DNA from: Dulcicalothrix desertica PCC 7102
GTDB lineage: Bacteria; Cyanobacteriota; Cyanobacteriia; Cyanobacteriales; Nostocaceae
Assembly (NCBI RefSeq): GCF_003991905.1
Contig: NZ_RSCL01000002.1
Coordinates: forward strand, 231,620-295,619
Direction: 5' to 3'
DNA: 64,000 nt
Part shown: piece by piece, positions 1 to 8,557 of the stretch
Numbering within the stretch: position 1 is the first letter of the stretch
How the letters are laid out: each line of letters starts with the position of its first letter
Notes under the pieces: generated by a model
The model's database searches: none
The model's input: only the letters and a program-made list of their open reading frames with translations
Told to the model about the DNA's origin: nothing
Made by a program: the position numbers and the translations under genes

Positions 1-1
1 A

Positions 2-2299
2 GCATCAGTTAACTGCGTTGAATTTTCCTATGATGGCAAGTTTTTGGCTTCTAAATCTTCTGATGGCACTGTGCGTTTATGGCGATGCGATACGTGGGAG
101 ACAGTGACAATATTATCTGAAGAAACTTTTAAGTCTTTGCCGTTTGGACTCGCTTTTCACCCAACGCAACCAATATTGGCAACTTTAGGAGAAGCTGATG
201 TAGCAATTAGGATTTGGAAACTTGACGAAGAAGCTTTACTTAATCAGTCTCCTGCAAATCCCTCTGATTTATATAGAAATGCCAAAGTCGTATTAGTCGG
301 TGAAAGTGGTGTAGGTAAATCTGGTTTAAGTTTGGTGTTGACAAATAAACAGTTTCGTCCCACCGAATCTACTCATGGTCGTTATGTTTGGACTTTTAAC
401 CGAAAAGAATTAAATCTAAGCGACAATCGTAAAGAATTACGAGAAATATTATTGTGGGACTTAGCAGGACAACCCGGTTATCGTTTAATTCATCAACTAT
501 ATTTGAATGAGTTAGCAGTAGCGCTGATAGTTTGTGATGCCCGTAGCGAAACAGACCCCTTTGCTGGAGTATACTATTGGAACCGTGCATTACGGCAAGC
601 TGAAAAATTACAGGGAGATTCGGCGCCGAAGTTGAAAAAGTTTTTGGTTACTGCTCGTGCAGATAGAGGTAGCGTTAGCGTAACTCCTGCACGTATCAAT
701 GAAGTAGTTGAAAAGCTGAGATTAGATGGTCATTTTGAAACTAGCGCCAAAGAGGGATGGAACATTAAAGAACTAGCACAGGCAATTTGTGAAGCTGTTG
801 AATGGGACAATCTACCACAAGTAATTTCTACAGAATTATTTCAACGAATCAAAGTTTTTTTGATACAAGAAAAACAGGAAGAAAGATTATTATCTCAGGT
901 AGATGATTTATTTCGTTCTTTTGTCAAAACTTTAGATGACTCTAATTCTAAACAAACACGTCAAGAATTTGATACTTGTATACGACTCGTTGAGTCACGC
1001 GATTTAATTCGGAGACTAAGTTTTGGTAATCTTATACTACTACAGCCAGAATTATTAGACGCTTATGCCTCAGCAATAATTAACGCTGCCAAAGAGCAAC
1101 CAGAAGGTTTAGGTTGTATTGCTGAAGAAGATGTTCTTGCAGGCAAGTTTCGGATGCCTAATGCAGAGCGCATAAAAGATAAACAACAAGAAAAATTACT
1201 GTTAATTGCCACAGTTGAAGAATTATTTGCTCGTGAAATAGCTTTACGCGAACAAAGTGACACAGGCCCTTTATTAGTATTTCCTTCTCAAATGACTCGC
1301 GAATGGCCGGAGGCGCCTGACCCTGAAGGCAAAGCTGTAATATTAGGATTTGAGGGAGCAATAATAGGTATATACACGACATTAACAGTACGTTTATCAA
1401 GAAGCGCATTTTTTAAGTGTAAAGAAATGTGGAAAAATGCCGCCATCTTTGAAGCGCAAGTTGGTGGAGAGTGTGGAATATGGTTACGACACATTGGTAA
1501 TGTAGATGAAGGCAAAGCAGAATTAACGCTTTTCTTTAAACCAGAAGCAAGCGAACAAACACGACTACAATTTGAAGAGTACGTATATACCCATTTAAAG
1601 CGTCGCGCATTACCAGAAACTATTCAGCGTAGACGAATACTAGTATGTACTGAATGTGGCGCCTCTGTAAATGAATCGCATGTAATACTAAGAAAAAAAC
1701 GTGGTTTCGATTGGATTAATTGTAGCGTCTGCGATGTCAGAATATCTTTACTTGATGGTGATAGTAGCTTAAATAGTCAACGTGCTGAAATTCCACAAAT
1801 TATAAAAATGGATATAGCTGCTGATAAAGGGCGCGAGATTGAAACGGCAACTTCTATAATTAAAGGCAAAGAAGCTACAAATGATTTTGATGTATTTCTA
1901 TCTCACAATAGTAAAGATAAACCTTTTGTAGAAAGAATTGCCGAGCTTTTACGGCAGCGTGGTTTAAACCCTTGGCTAGATAAAGCAGAAATTCCTCCAG
2001 GAATGTCATTTCAAAAATATATAATAAATGGAATTAAACAATCAAAATCGGCGGCTGTTTTCATTAGTACTAACAGCTTAGGAGATTGGCAAGAGCAAGA
2101 GCTACTAATTCTCAATAACCGTAGAGTAAAAAAAAATCTACCTATTATTCCTGTTTTATTACCAGGTCTCAATGTAATACCAGACGAACCAGATGTACTA
2201 CTATTTTTCAGTGAATTAAACTGGATTAATTTTAATGAAAATGTTGACGAGCTAGAACCCTTGGAAAAGTTAATACAGGGAATTAAAGGTTTATATTAA
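2..2299 (+). CDS. WD40 repeat - Roc/Ras-like GTPase - TIR domain protein (5' end outside window)
   Basis: The frame is open from the first bases and encodes the end of a WD40 blade (DGTVRLW), so the gene starts upstream of the window. A second blade follows. Then comes a Ras/Roc-type GTPase with P-loop GESGVGKS (about visible residue 100), switch-II-like WDLAGQPGY and a G5-like ETSAKEG; the G4 motif is weak. A COR-like linker and a CxxC...CxxC zinc ribbon (around residue 548) lead to a C-terminal TIR domain (about 629-765). The TIR begins DVFLSHNSKDK and keeps a Glu in WQEQEL, where the NADase catalytic Glu lies in this family. Known relatives act in programmed death or antiphage signalling, with WD40 as sensor, GTPase as switch and TIR as effector. 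Function here is inferred. The next gene starts 53 bp downstream on the same strand. Confidence 0.9.
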   Translation, partial: ASVNCVEFSYDGKFLASKSSDGTVRLWRCDTWETVTILSEETFKSLPFGLAFHPTQPILATLGEADVAIRIWKLDEEALLNQSPANPSDLYRNAKVVLVGESGVGKSGLSLVLTNKQFRPTESTHGRYVWTFNRKELNLSDNRKELREILLWDLAGQPGYRLIHQLYLNELAVALIVCDARSETDPFAGVYYWNRALRQAEKLQGDSAPKLKKFLVTARADRGSVSVTPARINEVVEKLRLDGHFETSAKEGWNIKELAQAICEAVEWDNLPQVISTELFQRIKVFLIQEKQEERLLSQVDDLFRSFVKTLDDSNSKQTRQEFDTCIRLVESRDLIRRLSFGNLILLQPELLDAYASAIINAAKEQPEGLGCIAEEDVLAGKFRMPNAERIKDKQQEKLLLIATVEELFAREIALREQSDTGPLLVFPSQMTREWPEAPDPEGKAVILGFEGAIIGIYTTLTVRLSRSAFFKCKEMWKNAAIFEAQVGGECGIWLRHIGNVDEGKAELTLFFKPEASEQTRLQFEEYVYTHLKRRALPETIQRRRILVCTECGASVNESHVILRKKRGFDWINCSVCDVRISLLDGDSSLNSQRAEIPQIIKMDIAADKGREIETATSIIKGKEATNDFDVFLSHNSKDKPFVERIAELLRQRGLNPWLDKAEIPPGMSFQKYIINGIKQSKSAAVFISTNSLGDWQEQELLILNNRRVKKNLPIIPVLLPGLNVIPDEPDVLLFFSELNWINFNENVDELEPLEKLIQGIKGLY

Positions 2300-2312
2300 A
2301 GACTAAAATCCG

Positions 2313-2328
2313 AGAAACCAGGTTTCTA
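2313..2328. repeat. Dispersed AAACCNGGTTTCT palindrome
   Basis: GAGAAACCAGGTTTCT sits just after the TIR gene. The same palindrome core recurs near 7.3, 10.6, 13.7, 18.7, 19.6 and 37.5 kb, mostly as intergenic hairpins. Confidence 0.75.
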
Positions 2329-2352
2329 TAACTTCTACCAATAATTATTTTT

Positions 2353-2862
2353 ATGGCTAAACACGACGCACCCAAGTTAAAGAAAATATCTGTCAACTTG
2401 CCTTTTGGTATTGGGGGGACAGAATGGGAACCAGATGTCAGCGAAGCGAAAGCTGCTTGGTCGTTATATGTTGAACTCGTTACACGCATTGCTATTCAAC
2501 CTTTGAGTATTGAACAAGACCAGGGTTTGCTTCGCGAAGCGCTTACTTCTTTACACAGCTTGTTTGCGACTACACGTCAAATTTTACGTGAAGCTGGGCC
2601 TGGTGTTGGCGCCTCAAAACAGTCAGTAGGCGCCATTGCTATTGCCGTACTCAACCGAGGTTTGCGACCTTTTTTATCTAAATGGCATCCTTTATTACAA
2701 GCTTGGGAAGCTTTGAGGGCACCGGATGTTAACCCTGTAGAATATGAGCGTAGTTGGGAAAAAGAAGAACAATTACGACACGAGTTAGAATTGCTGAGGC
2801 AAGATTTAGAGGAATATGCCATTGCCTTATCTGTAATTGCGGGTGTTGATTATTATCAGTAA
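2353..2862 (+). CDS. Helical protein of unknown function in the TIR locus
   Basis: This is a 169-residue soluble protein without signal peptide or membrane segment. It is mostly helical by composition, with a conserved-looking core (LNRGLRPFLSKWHPLLQAWE) and a charged helix near the C-terminus rich in E, K and R. I do not recognise the family with certainty. It follows the TIR protein by 53 bp and precedes the deoxyribosyltransferase-like gene, so it may belong to the same conflict or signalling unit. No catalytic motif is visible. Its role could be adaptor, sensor or immunity protein. Confidence 0.75.
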   Translation: MAKHDAPKLKKISVNLPFGIGGTEWEPDVSEAKAAWSLYVELVTRIAIQPLSIEQDQGLLREALTSLHSLFATTRQILREAGPGVGASKQSVGAIAIAVLNRGLRPFLSKWHPLLQAWEALRAPDVNPVEYERSWEKEEQLRHELELLRQDLEEYAIALSVIAGVDYYQ

Positions 2863-2869
2863 AGTTGGA

Positions 2870-2895
2870 ATACGGGCAGGGATGCCCGTTCCACA
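2870..2895. repeat. Intergenic GGGCAGGGATGCCCGTTCC repeat
   Basis: A copy of a dispersed repeat built on GGGCATCCCTGCCCG. Other copies lie near 17070, 41692 and 54475. It is inserted between genes and adds a spurious in-frame extension to the following ORF. Confidence 0.7.
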
Positions 2896-2921
2896 AGAGT
2901 TATGTTGAAAATAAAAAATCA

Positions 2922-3362
2922 ATGAATAAGTATATAGAACCATTAGAAGAATACAGTGGTGAAAATAAAGCAATATTTTTAGCCGGGGGTATAAGTAATT
3001 GTCCGGATTGGCAAGCAGAAATAGTAGAATTACTTAAACCTAATTCTTTGACAATATTAAATCCTCGGCGCCATAATTTTCCTATTCATGACCCAGATGC
3101 TTCTCTTAAACAAATAGAGTGGGAACACAAACACCTGCGACTCGCACACACAATACTCTTTTGGTTCCCCCAAGAAAGTATATGCCCAATTGCACTTTAT
3201 GAGTTAGGCGCCTGGTCAATGACCGATAAACCTATATTTATTGGAATGCATCCAAATTACCCAAGAAGGCAAGATGTTGAAATTCAAACGAAATTAGTAC
3301 GTCCTGAAATCAAAATTGTTTATTCTTTAGAAGAGTTAGCAAAACAAATCCTCAGAACGTAA
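2922..3362 (+). CDS. Nucleoside 2-deoxyribosyltransferase-like protein
   Basis: A 146-residue Rossmann-like protein. It opens with IFLAGGIS, has a helix after CPDWQ, the phrase LNPRRHNF, and the ALYELGAW motif whose Glu matches the catalytic Glu of the deoxyribosyltransferase-like family (PF15891 type). I chose the ATG at 2922 because the upstream TTG-started extension is repeat DNA. The stop is 1 bp before the next gene. Family members cleave or exchange N-glycosidic bonds of nucleosides or nucleotides. The fold is related to TIR, so its position two genes after a TIR effector suggests nucleotide or NAD-derivative handling. That link is inference. Confidence 0.8.
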   Translation: MNKYIEPLEEYSGENKAIFLAGGISNCPDWQAEIVELLKPNSLTILNPRRHNFPIHDPDASLKQIEWEHKHLRLAHTILFWFPQESICPIALYELGAWSMTDKPIFIGMHPNYPRRQDVEIQTKLVRPEIKIVYSLEELAKQILRT

Positions 3363-3363
3363 A

Positions 3364-3999
3364 ATGACATTAGAAGCTATTACTGTTCCACCACAAACGA
3401 AACAAAGTCCTAGGCAACAAATTATTATGCTGCACGGGTGGGGCGCCAATGCTGAAGATTTAGTATCGTTGGCGCCTTATCTCAATTTACCTGATTACCA
3501 ATTTATTTTTCCCTCGGCACCATTTCCTTACCCCTATTCCCCTGGTGGTAGAGCGTGGTACGACTTAAGGTCAGATAATATGTATAAAGGATTACCGGAG
3601 TGTGAAGAAATATTAAGACAGTGGATACTCTCTTTAGAGGGAAGTACTGAGGTGCCGTTATCGCGGACAATTTTGAGTGGTTTCTCACAAGGGGGTGCGA
3701 TGACTTTGGATGTAGGCTCAAATTTGCCTCTAGCTGGTTTGGTGTCGATAAGCGGTTATTGGCATGAGATGAAAACCAGTAGTAATGATATTAATGATAT
3801 GAATAGGGCGCCGACTTTAATAATGCACGGTAAGCAGGACTCTGTAGTTCCACTTGCTGCGGCAGTAAAAGCGCGGGAAGCCCTTCTGACATTAGGTATT
3901 GAGGTAGAATATAAAGAGTTTGATGCCGAACATGAAATCAATGTAGAAATGTTAGAGGTATTACGGAACTTTATTTTAAAAACACTTCCGCTATCGTAG
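3364..3999 (+). CDS. Alpha/beta hydrolase (phospholipase/carboxylesterase family)
   Basis: A 211-residue serine hydrolase. An early MLHGWGAN oxyanion-type motif is followed by the nucleophile elbow GFSQGG, then the acidic residue in HGKQDSVVP and a His in AEHEIN, which completes a catalytic triad. This is the organisation of the small carboxylesterase/lysophospholipase family (YpfH-like). No signal peptide is seen, so it is cytoplasmic. It begins immediately after the deoxyribosyltransferase-like gene (ATG one base after the stop) and is probably co-transcribed, although the esterase family is a common housekeeping one. Confidence 0.85.
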   Translation: MTLEAITVPPQTKQSPRQQIIMLHGWGANAEDLVSLAPYLNLPDYQFIFPSAPFPYPYSPGGRAWYDLRSDNMYKGLPECEEILRQWILSLEGSTEVPLSRTILSGFSQGGAMTLDVGSNLPLAGLVSISGYWHEMKTSSNDINDMNRAPTLIMHGKQDSVVPLAAAVKAREALLTLGIEVEYKEFDAEHEINVEMLEVLRNFILKTLPLS

Positions 4000-4146
4000 T
4001 TACAGAATTTTTACAAAATCGCGTACAAATCCGGATAAAATTCACGAAAATCATCGCATTGAGTGAGTAATATATATTGGGTGGGTTAATTAAAGTAACC
4101 AACCGTTTCCTGATTGCGAATGCAGAAACTGGGAGGGGCAAGCATA

Positions 4147-4359
4147 ATGAACACTTTAAGCATTTCTAAAAATCAAATTGCTACCATGACTGCACAAGAT
4201 GTGGAAACACTAGCTACACGTCTTGAACAAGATAACTATGGTAACGCTTTCGAGGGGTTGAACGATTGGCACTTACTACGTGCTGTTGCGTTTCAGCGTC
4301 CTGAGTTGGTCGAATCCTACGTCCACCTTTTAGATTTAGAAGCCTACGACGAAGCGTAA
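4147..4359 (+). CDS. Small conserved protein of unknown function
   Basis: A 70-residue acidic protein (MNTLSISKNQIATMTAQDVE...) with no signal peptide. The start at 4147 is chosen because a GGGAGGGG Shine-Dalgarno lies just upstream; an earlier TTG would bury it inside the coding region. I believe similar short proteins are common in Nostocales but know no function. It ends a few bases before a dispersed palindrome that separates it from coaBC. Confidence 0.65.
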   Translation: MNTLSISKNQIATMTAQDVETLATRLEQDNYGNAFEGLNDWHLLRAVAFQRPELVESYVHLLDLEAYDEA

Positions 4360-4363
4360 TAAT

Positions 4364-4388
4364 GTAGAGACGCGATAAATCGCGTCTC
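4364..4388. repeat. Dispersed GTAGAGACGCG palindrome (copy 1)
   Basis: GTAGAGACGCGATAAATCGCGTCTC, an imperfect inverted repeat between two genes. It is one of at least nine copies of the GTAGAGACG...CGTCTCTAC family in the window. Confidence 0.8.
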
Positions 4389-4398
4389 CCATCTTATA

Positions 4399-5619
4399 AT
4401 GCAACCAAAATTTCAACGTCGAGTCCTTATTGGTGTTGGTGGTGGTATTGCTGCTTACAAAGTTTGCGAAGTTGTTTCTACACTTTTCAAACAAGGTATA
4501 GAAATAAGAGTCATTCTTACTAATTCCGCGCAGCAGTTCGTTACACCATTAACATTCGCAACGCTATCACGTCATCGTGCTTACACCGATGATGATTTTT
4601 GGCTTTCTTACAACCCACGTCCCTTACATATCGAGCTAGGGGAGTGGGCAGATATTTTTTTAATAGCACCTTTAACTGCCAATACTACCGCGAAGTTAGC
4701 TCAAGGAATGGCGGATAATTTGCTGACCAACACTGTACTTGCTTCCAAGTGTCCCATATTATTGGCGCCTGCCATGAATACCGACATGTGGGAACAAGTT
4801 GCTGTACAGAGAAATTGGCAAACGCTTTTAACTGACCAACGCTATCACAGTATAGATACCACATCAGGGTTACTCGCTTGTGACCGAGTTGGTAAGGGTC
4901 GGATGGCAGAACCGAAAGAAATAGTTTCTTACATTCAATCTTTGTTACATACCTTTGGCAAACGTGACTTGGTAGGGAAAAATATTTTAATTAGTGCGGG
5001 TGGTACACGTGAGTTTCTTGACCCAGTAAGATTTATTGGTAATCCCTCTACTGGCAAAATGGGGTTAAGTTTAGCTGTTTCGGCTTTACATCGAGGCGCC
5101 AATGTTACGCTTGTACATGGAGTATCTTCTTTACAAGTGCCACCAGAAATAAAAGCAATACCAATAGTGACAGCAGAGGAAATGCGGCAAGTAATGCTGC
5201 AAGAATTACCGAATTATGATGTAATAATTATGTCAGCCGCCGTAGCTGATATGAAACCACGCGATTATAATCCTGAAAAACTACCCAAAAAAGCACTACC
5301 AGAAAATCTAGCTTTGGCGCCAGTACCTGATATCATCTCAGAATTAGCTAGTCACAAACAACCACATCAAAAGTTGATAGGATTTGCCGCACAAACAGGC
5401 GATATTGTCACTCCAGCATTAGATAAATTACATCGTAAAAACTTAGACGCTATCATTGCCAACCCGGTAGACAAACAAGACAGCGGATTTGGGAGCGATA
5501 ACAATCAAGCTATGTATATAGATAAAAACAACCAAATAGAAATACCATCTTGTTCCAAACTAGAAATGGCGCATCACATATTTGATATTATTAATCATCA
5601 TTTAATTCATCATAATTAA
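4399..5619 (+). CDS. coaBC: Phosphopantothenoylcysteine decarboxylase / phosphopantothenate-cysteine ligase
   Basis: A 406-residue bifunctional coenzyme A biosynthesis enzyme. The N-terminal flavoprotein (CoaC) part has [12 protein letters not shown], the catalytic His region in [10 protein letters not shown] and the PAMNTDMW motif. The C-terminal CoaB part has [16 protein letters not shown] and the GKMGL and MSAAVAD motifs, plus the usual Lys-rich [11 protein letters not shown] stretch. It joins cysteine to phosphopantothenate (nucleotide-activated) and then decarboxylates the product. Length is typical. Its last 29 bases overlap the convergent S4-domain gene. Confidence 0.95.
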   Translation: MQPKFQRRVLIGVGGGIAAYKVCEVVSTLFKQGIEIRVILTNSAQQFVTPLTFATLSRHRAYTDDDFWLSYNPRPLHIELGEWADIFLIAPLTANTTAKLAQGMADNLLTNTVLASKCPILLAPAMNTDMWEQVAVQRNWQTLLTDQRYHSIDTTSGLLACDRVGKGRMAEPKEIVSYIQSLLHTFGKRDLVGKNILISAGGTREFLDPVRFIGNPSTGKMGLSLAVSALHRGANVTLVHGVSSLQVPPEIKAIPIVTAEEMRQVMLQELPNYDVIIMSAAVADMKPRDYNPEKLPKKALPENLALAPVPDIISELASHKQPHQKLIGFAAQTGDIVTPALDKLHRKNLDAIIANPVDKQDSGFGSDNNQAMYIDKNNQIEIPSCSKLEMAHHIFDIINHHLIHHN

Positions 5620-5791
5620 CTTCAAAAGTTTGTCCATCCACTGTAACTTTATCACCCTCAGCCAATTGGCGCTTACGTCGAGTTTCAAGCTCTCCATTAA
5701 CCTCGACTTCACCACCTTGAATCATCACCTTAGCTTGTCCTCCGGTCGCAGCTACACCCATTAACTTTAAAAATTGGTCAAGTTTAATCAT
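5591..5791 (-). CDS. S4-domain RNA-binding protein (YbcJ/YaaA type)
   Basis: A 66-residue protein made almost entirely of one S4 domain: [21 protein letters not shown], then [20 protein letters not shown] and GDKVTV. Such proteins bind structured RNA, and some associate with the ribosome. I start at the ATG at 5791 because the 25 residues further upstream are encoded by repetitive DNA. The 3' end overlaps coaBC on the other strand by 29 bp. Confidence 0.85.
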   Translation of the reverse strand: MIKLDQFLKLMGVAATGGQAKVMIQGGEVEVNGELETRRKRQLAEGDKVTVDGQTFEVNYDELNDD

Positions 5792-5849
5792 CGCTCTCAA
5801 TAACTCTATGAACTCTGTGTCTCCGTGTCTCTGTGGTAAAAAATCCACA

Positions 5850-5877
5850 TTGTAGAGACGTGACATGTCACGTCTCT
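5850..5877. repeat. Dispersed GTAGAGACGTG palindrome (copy 2)
   Basis: A 28-bp inverted repeat with centre GACATGTC between two minus-strand genes. An adjacent short stretch (about 5812-5835) carries another common cyanobacterial repeat (CTCTGTGTCTCCGTGTCTCTG). Confidence 0.8.
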
Positions 5878-5884
5878 ACATCAA

Positions 5885-6625
5885 TTATGCATTTATTGTA
5901 ATTTCGTTTAGTTGGTTTATGATAACATCGGCGCCTTTTACATGGTCGGGTTTATTTATCCAGGTAATACCAATACATCCAGCAGCACCAGCATTTCTTG
6001 CCATCTGCATATCACCTATTGCATCACCCACCATTAAAGTCGCACTGCTTTCTACCTCCAGTTGTTCACAAGCTTGTAAAAATAACCTGGGGTCGGGTTT
6101 GCCTACTCCACCATCTACACCCATAGAAAGCTGAATATATTTACTCAACTCGTTAGCTTTTACAAATTCACGCACCTCTTTGGTTGTTGCTGCTGAAAGA
6201 ATACCAAGCTTTAAACCCGCTTGCGATAATTTTTGTAGTACTTCTAAACTACCTGGAAATAAGGGTGAAGCTGTTTGCCCCATATATCTATCAGCTTCAT
6301 CTAACGAAGAACGTGCGATAGAAACAGACTCATGCCAACTTCTACCCGTTTCTGCAATGTAAGCTGCTGCGGCAACTTCAGTATCGCGTCTACTTGCAAC
6401 AGAAATTAACCCTGCGGGGTCAAGAGTATTATTATTAACACCAAATGCCATTAATAATGGTTCCCCAGTGCCAGGTATTTGGGCATCGATAATACGCGCA
6501 CAGCGTTTTGCCAAGAGTAATAAATGTGACTCGGAGTCTTCTAACGTGCCGTTCTTATCAAATAAAATTGCCTGAATATTAGTGAAGGTGACTTCCCTGC
6601 ATCTAATGTCAACCATGTTTTTCAT
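5885..6625 (-). CDS. HAD-superfamily hydrolase with altered motif I
   Basis: A 246-residue HAD phosphatase-like protein. Motif I reads FDKNGTLED (Asp23, Asn25), so the second Asp of the normal DxDGT is Asn. Motif II/III is ILSAATTK and GKPDPRLF; motif IV is MVGDAIGDMQMA. A cap domain lies between motifs I and II. The substrate is unknown; small organophosphates are usual for the family. I take ATG 6625 (6616 also possible) over the upstream TTG. Asn replacing the general acid/base Asp may lower or change activity. I have an impression this is shared by cyanobacterial relatives but could not check. Confidence 0.85.
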   Translation of the reverse strand: MKNMVDIRCREVTFTNIQAILFDKNGTLEDSESHLLLLAKRCARIIDAQIPGTGEPLLMAFGVNNNTLDPAGLISVASRRDTEVAAAAYIAETGRSWHESVSIARSSLDEADRYMGQTASPLFPGSLEVLQKLSQAGLKLGILSAATTKEVREFVKANELSKYIQLSMGVDGGVGKPDPRLFLQACEQLEVESSATLMVGDAIGDMQMARNAGAAGCIGITWINKPDHVKGADVIINQLNEITINA

Positions 6626-6780
6626 GACCGCATGTACCAACCTGATAGTAGTAGAATATTACAGCGACTTTGCAACAAAATTCTTAACTCATATTGATTG
6701 ATGGCAAAGTCTCAGGTATGGTAACTAAAGTGCTAAATATTATAAATTAAGTACATTAGTTTTATTTTCTGTAAAAGCCT

Positions 6781-7275
6781 GTGAATTCTGATATTGCTAA
6801 AGAACTCGAATCAACAGAAGTTGAAGACCTTGATGTCGAAGAACAACAAGGTAAAATTTGGGGTAACTTAGAAGATTACCTGCGAAGATTTTCTAAACTT
6901 GTTGAAAATGTTACGGAAGCGGCAAATCTAACCGAAACTGACTCACCCTCTGAAATGGCGCCTATTTATGCAAGTCAAATTGCCCAATCGCTGAGTATTA
7001 CTGAAAGTAACGCTCATATCTGGAGAAAACGGTGGCTGAATTTGGGTTGGATAGAACCAACTCCCGACAAAAAGAGGGGTTGTTACCAGGTTACAGAAGA
7101 AGGGCGCCTGCGACTGAAAGATTGGGCAGAAAAAGCTGCATTGGAAACGGGTAAAGAATTGTGGCTAACTATTCCCCGCAGCAACTCCAAAAAAGCAGCA
7201 GAACTTTTGGTTAAATATATTGATACCGAACAACTCAAAGAAATTTATCAACTTGTAGGGGAGTCACTTGGTTAA
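6781..7275 (+). CDS. Probable winged-helix-like protein of unknown function
   Basis: A 164-residue protein with a GTG start, an acidic N-terminus, then a region that looks like a winged helix (ASQIAQSLSITESNAHIWRKRWLNLGWIE...GCYQVTEEGRLRL). The C-terminal half is basic/helical. The recognition-helix pattern suggests DNA binding, but I do not recognise a named family. It stands alone between the divergent HAD gene and a convergent histidine kinase. Confidence 0.65.
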   Translation: MNSDIAKELESTEVEDLDVEEQQGKIWGNLEDYLRRFSKLVENVTEAANLTETDSPSEMAPIYASQIAQSLSITESNAHIWRKRWLNLGWIEPTPDKKRGCYQVTEEGRLRLKDWAEKAALETGKELWLTIPRSNSKKAAELLVKYIDTEQLKEIYQLVGESLG

Positions 7276-7276
7276 A

Positions 7277-7310
7277 AGAAACCTGGTTTCTTGAAGAAAC
7301 CAGGTTTCTA
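7277..7310. terminator. Bidirectional hairpin made of two AAACC(T/A)GGTTTCT repeats
   Basis: Two adjacent copies of the dispersed palindrome lie between convergent genes and can fold into one hairpin. They probably serve as a shared transcription terminator. Confidence 0.6.
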
Positions 7311-7312
7311 TA

Positions 7313-8449
7313 TCAACCAGCAGGTAAATAAACGGTGAAAGTACTACCTTTACCCAATTCGGAAACTACTTCAATTTTTCCACCGTGGGTTTCAACAATG
7401 CGACGCGATAAGTGTAACCCTAAACCGCTACCTGCACGCTTGTGTTTTCCTTGTCGAAATCTTTCAAAAAGGTGTGCAAGGTCTTCTTCGGCAATTCCAT
7501 AACCAGTATCTGAAACTTCCAGTACTACCCATTCTTTATCATCAGGTGATTCACTCTTAGATTGACCACTAGATTTACTACGATAAAGGCGAACATCAAT
7601 ACTACCTAGGTCTGTAAATTTGATGGCATTGCCAATTAAATTACCAACAACTCGTCGCAGTTCCAAACGGTCACCAATAACAGATAGTTCATTAACAGGA
7701 TGTTCTTTTTCTGTACCAGTGTCTATTTTGATAGTTAAATTTTTCTCTTGTGCGAGTGTATTAAGTTCTTGTACTACTTCTTGAACTATTTCTAAGAGGT
7801 TATAGCTTTCAAACCTCATGGTCTTTTGCCCAGCTTCAAAGCGTGAGACTTCAAGAAGGGTATTTACCATCTCTAATAAATTATGGTTGCTGCGAACCAT
7901 TGCACTTACTGCTTGTTTCATTTCATCCGATGTTGGACAAAATATATCTTGCAGAAATAAATTTAGCATTCGGTCGGCTGCAACGAGCGGTGTTCGTAAA
8001 TCGTGAGTCAAACGTGATACAAAATCTTCGCGTGCGCGTGACATTGCTCGTTGTGCGTCTAAACTATGCTTTAAACGCAACAAAGACCTGACTCTTGCCA
8101 TTAACTCATCTTGGTCGAATGGTTTGCGAATAAAATCATCGGCGCCAGCATCGAGTCCTTCTACAACACTAGCATCGTTAAATGCAGTCAATAGCAAAAT
8201 TGGAATGTAGGGTGTTGAACTACTACGAATTCGACGTGTAACTTCGTAACCATCCATTAATGGCATCATCACGTCAAGCAATATTAAATCTGGTGGTGAT
8301 TCTTCGACATATTGAAGCGCAGCAGCACCATCAGCTACCAAGTCAATCTCATAACCTTCTACTTCTAAAATCGTTTGAAGCAAGATGAGGTTATCGGGAG
8401 TGTCATCGACGGCGAGAATGCGGTCTTTAGTTGTATCATCAGAAAGCAT
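7313..8449 (-). CDS. Hybrid REC-HisKA-HATPase sensor kinase
   Basis: A 378-residue cytoplasmic protein. A receiver domain (about 8-125) has the acidic pair in AVDDTPDN, the phospho-acceptor in ILLDVMMP and Lys in FIRKPF. A short coiled linker leads to HisKA with H-box LTHDLRTPL, then a HATPase with N-box NLIGNAIKF, VSDTGYGI and SGLGLHLS. It likely takes input from a phosphorelay through REC rather than from its own sensor. It is the last of three minus-strand two-component genes (10344 to 7313) and lies 108 bp after the previous one, so it is plausibly in one transcript. Confidence 0.92.
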   Translation of the reverse strand: MLSDDTTKDRILAVDDTPDNLILLQTILEVEGYEIDLVADGAAALQYVEESPPDLILLDVMMPLMDGYEVTRRIRSSSTPYIPILLLTAFNDASVVEGLDAGADDFIRKPFDQDELMARVRSLLRLKHSLDAQRAMSRAREDFVSRLTHDLRTPLVAADRMLNLFLQDIFCPTSDEMKQAVSAMVRSNHNLLEMVNTLLEVSRFEAGQKTMRFESYNLLEIVQEVVQELNTLAQEKNLTIKIDTGTEKEHPVNELSVIGDRLELRRVVGNLIGNAIKFTDLGSIDVRLYRSKSSGQSKSESPDDKEWVVLEVSDTGYGIAEEDLAHLFERFRQGKHKRAGSGLGLHLSRRIVETHGGKIEVVSELGKGSTFTVYLPAG

Positions 8450-8557
8450 AATTTATCACTTGATTTTTTAACAAAAAATAATATTTTTAAATATTGCCTT
8501 ATTTTTAGGCGTAAACCTATGGTCATGTCTTCTATCAAATGGCTTATGCCTTTTTAT

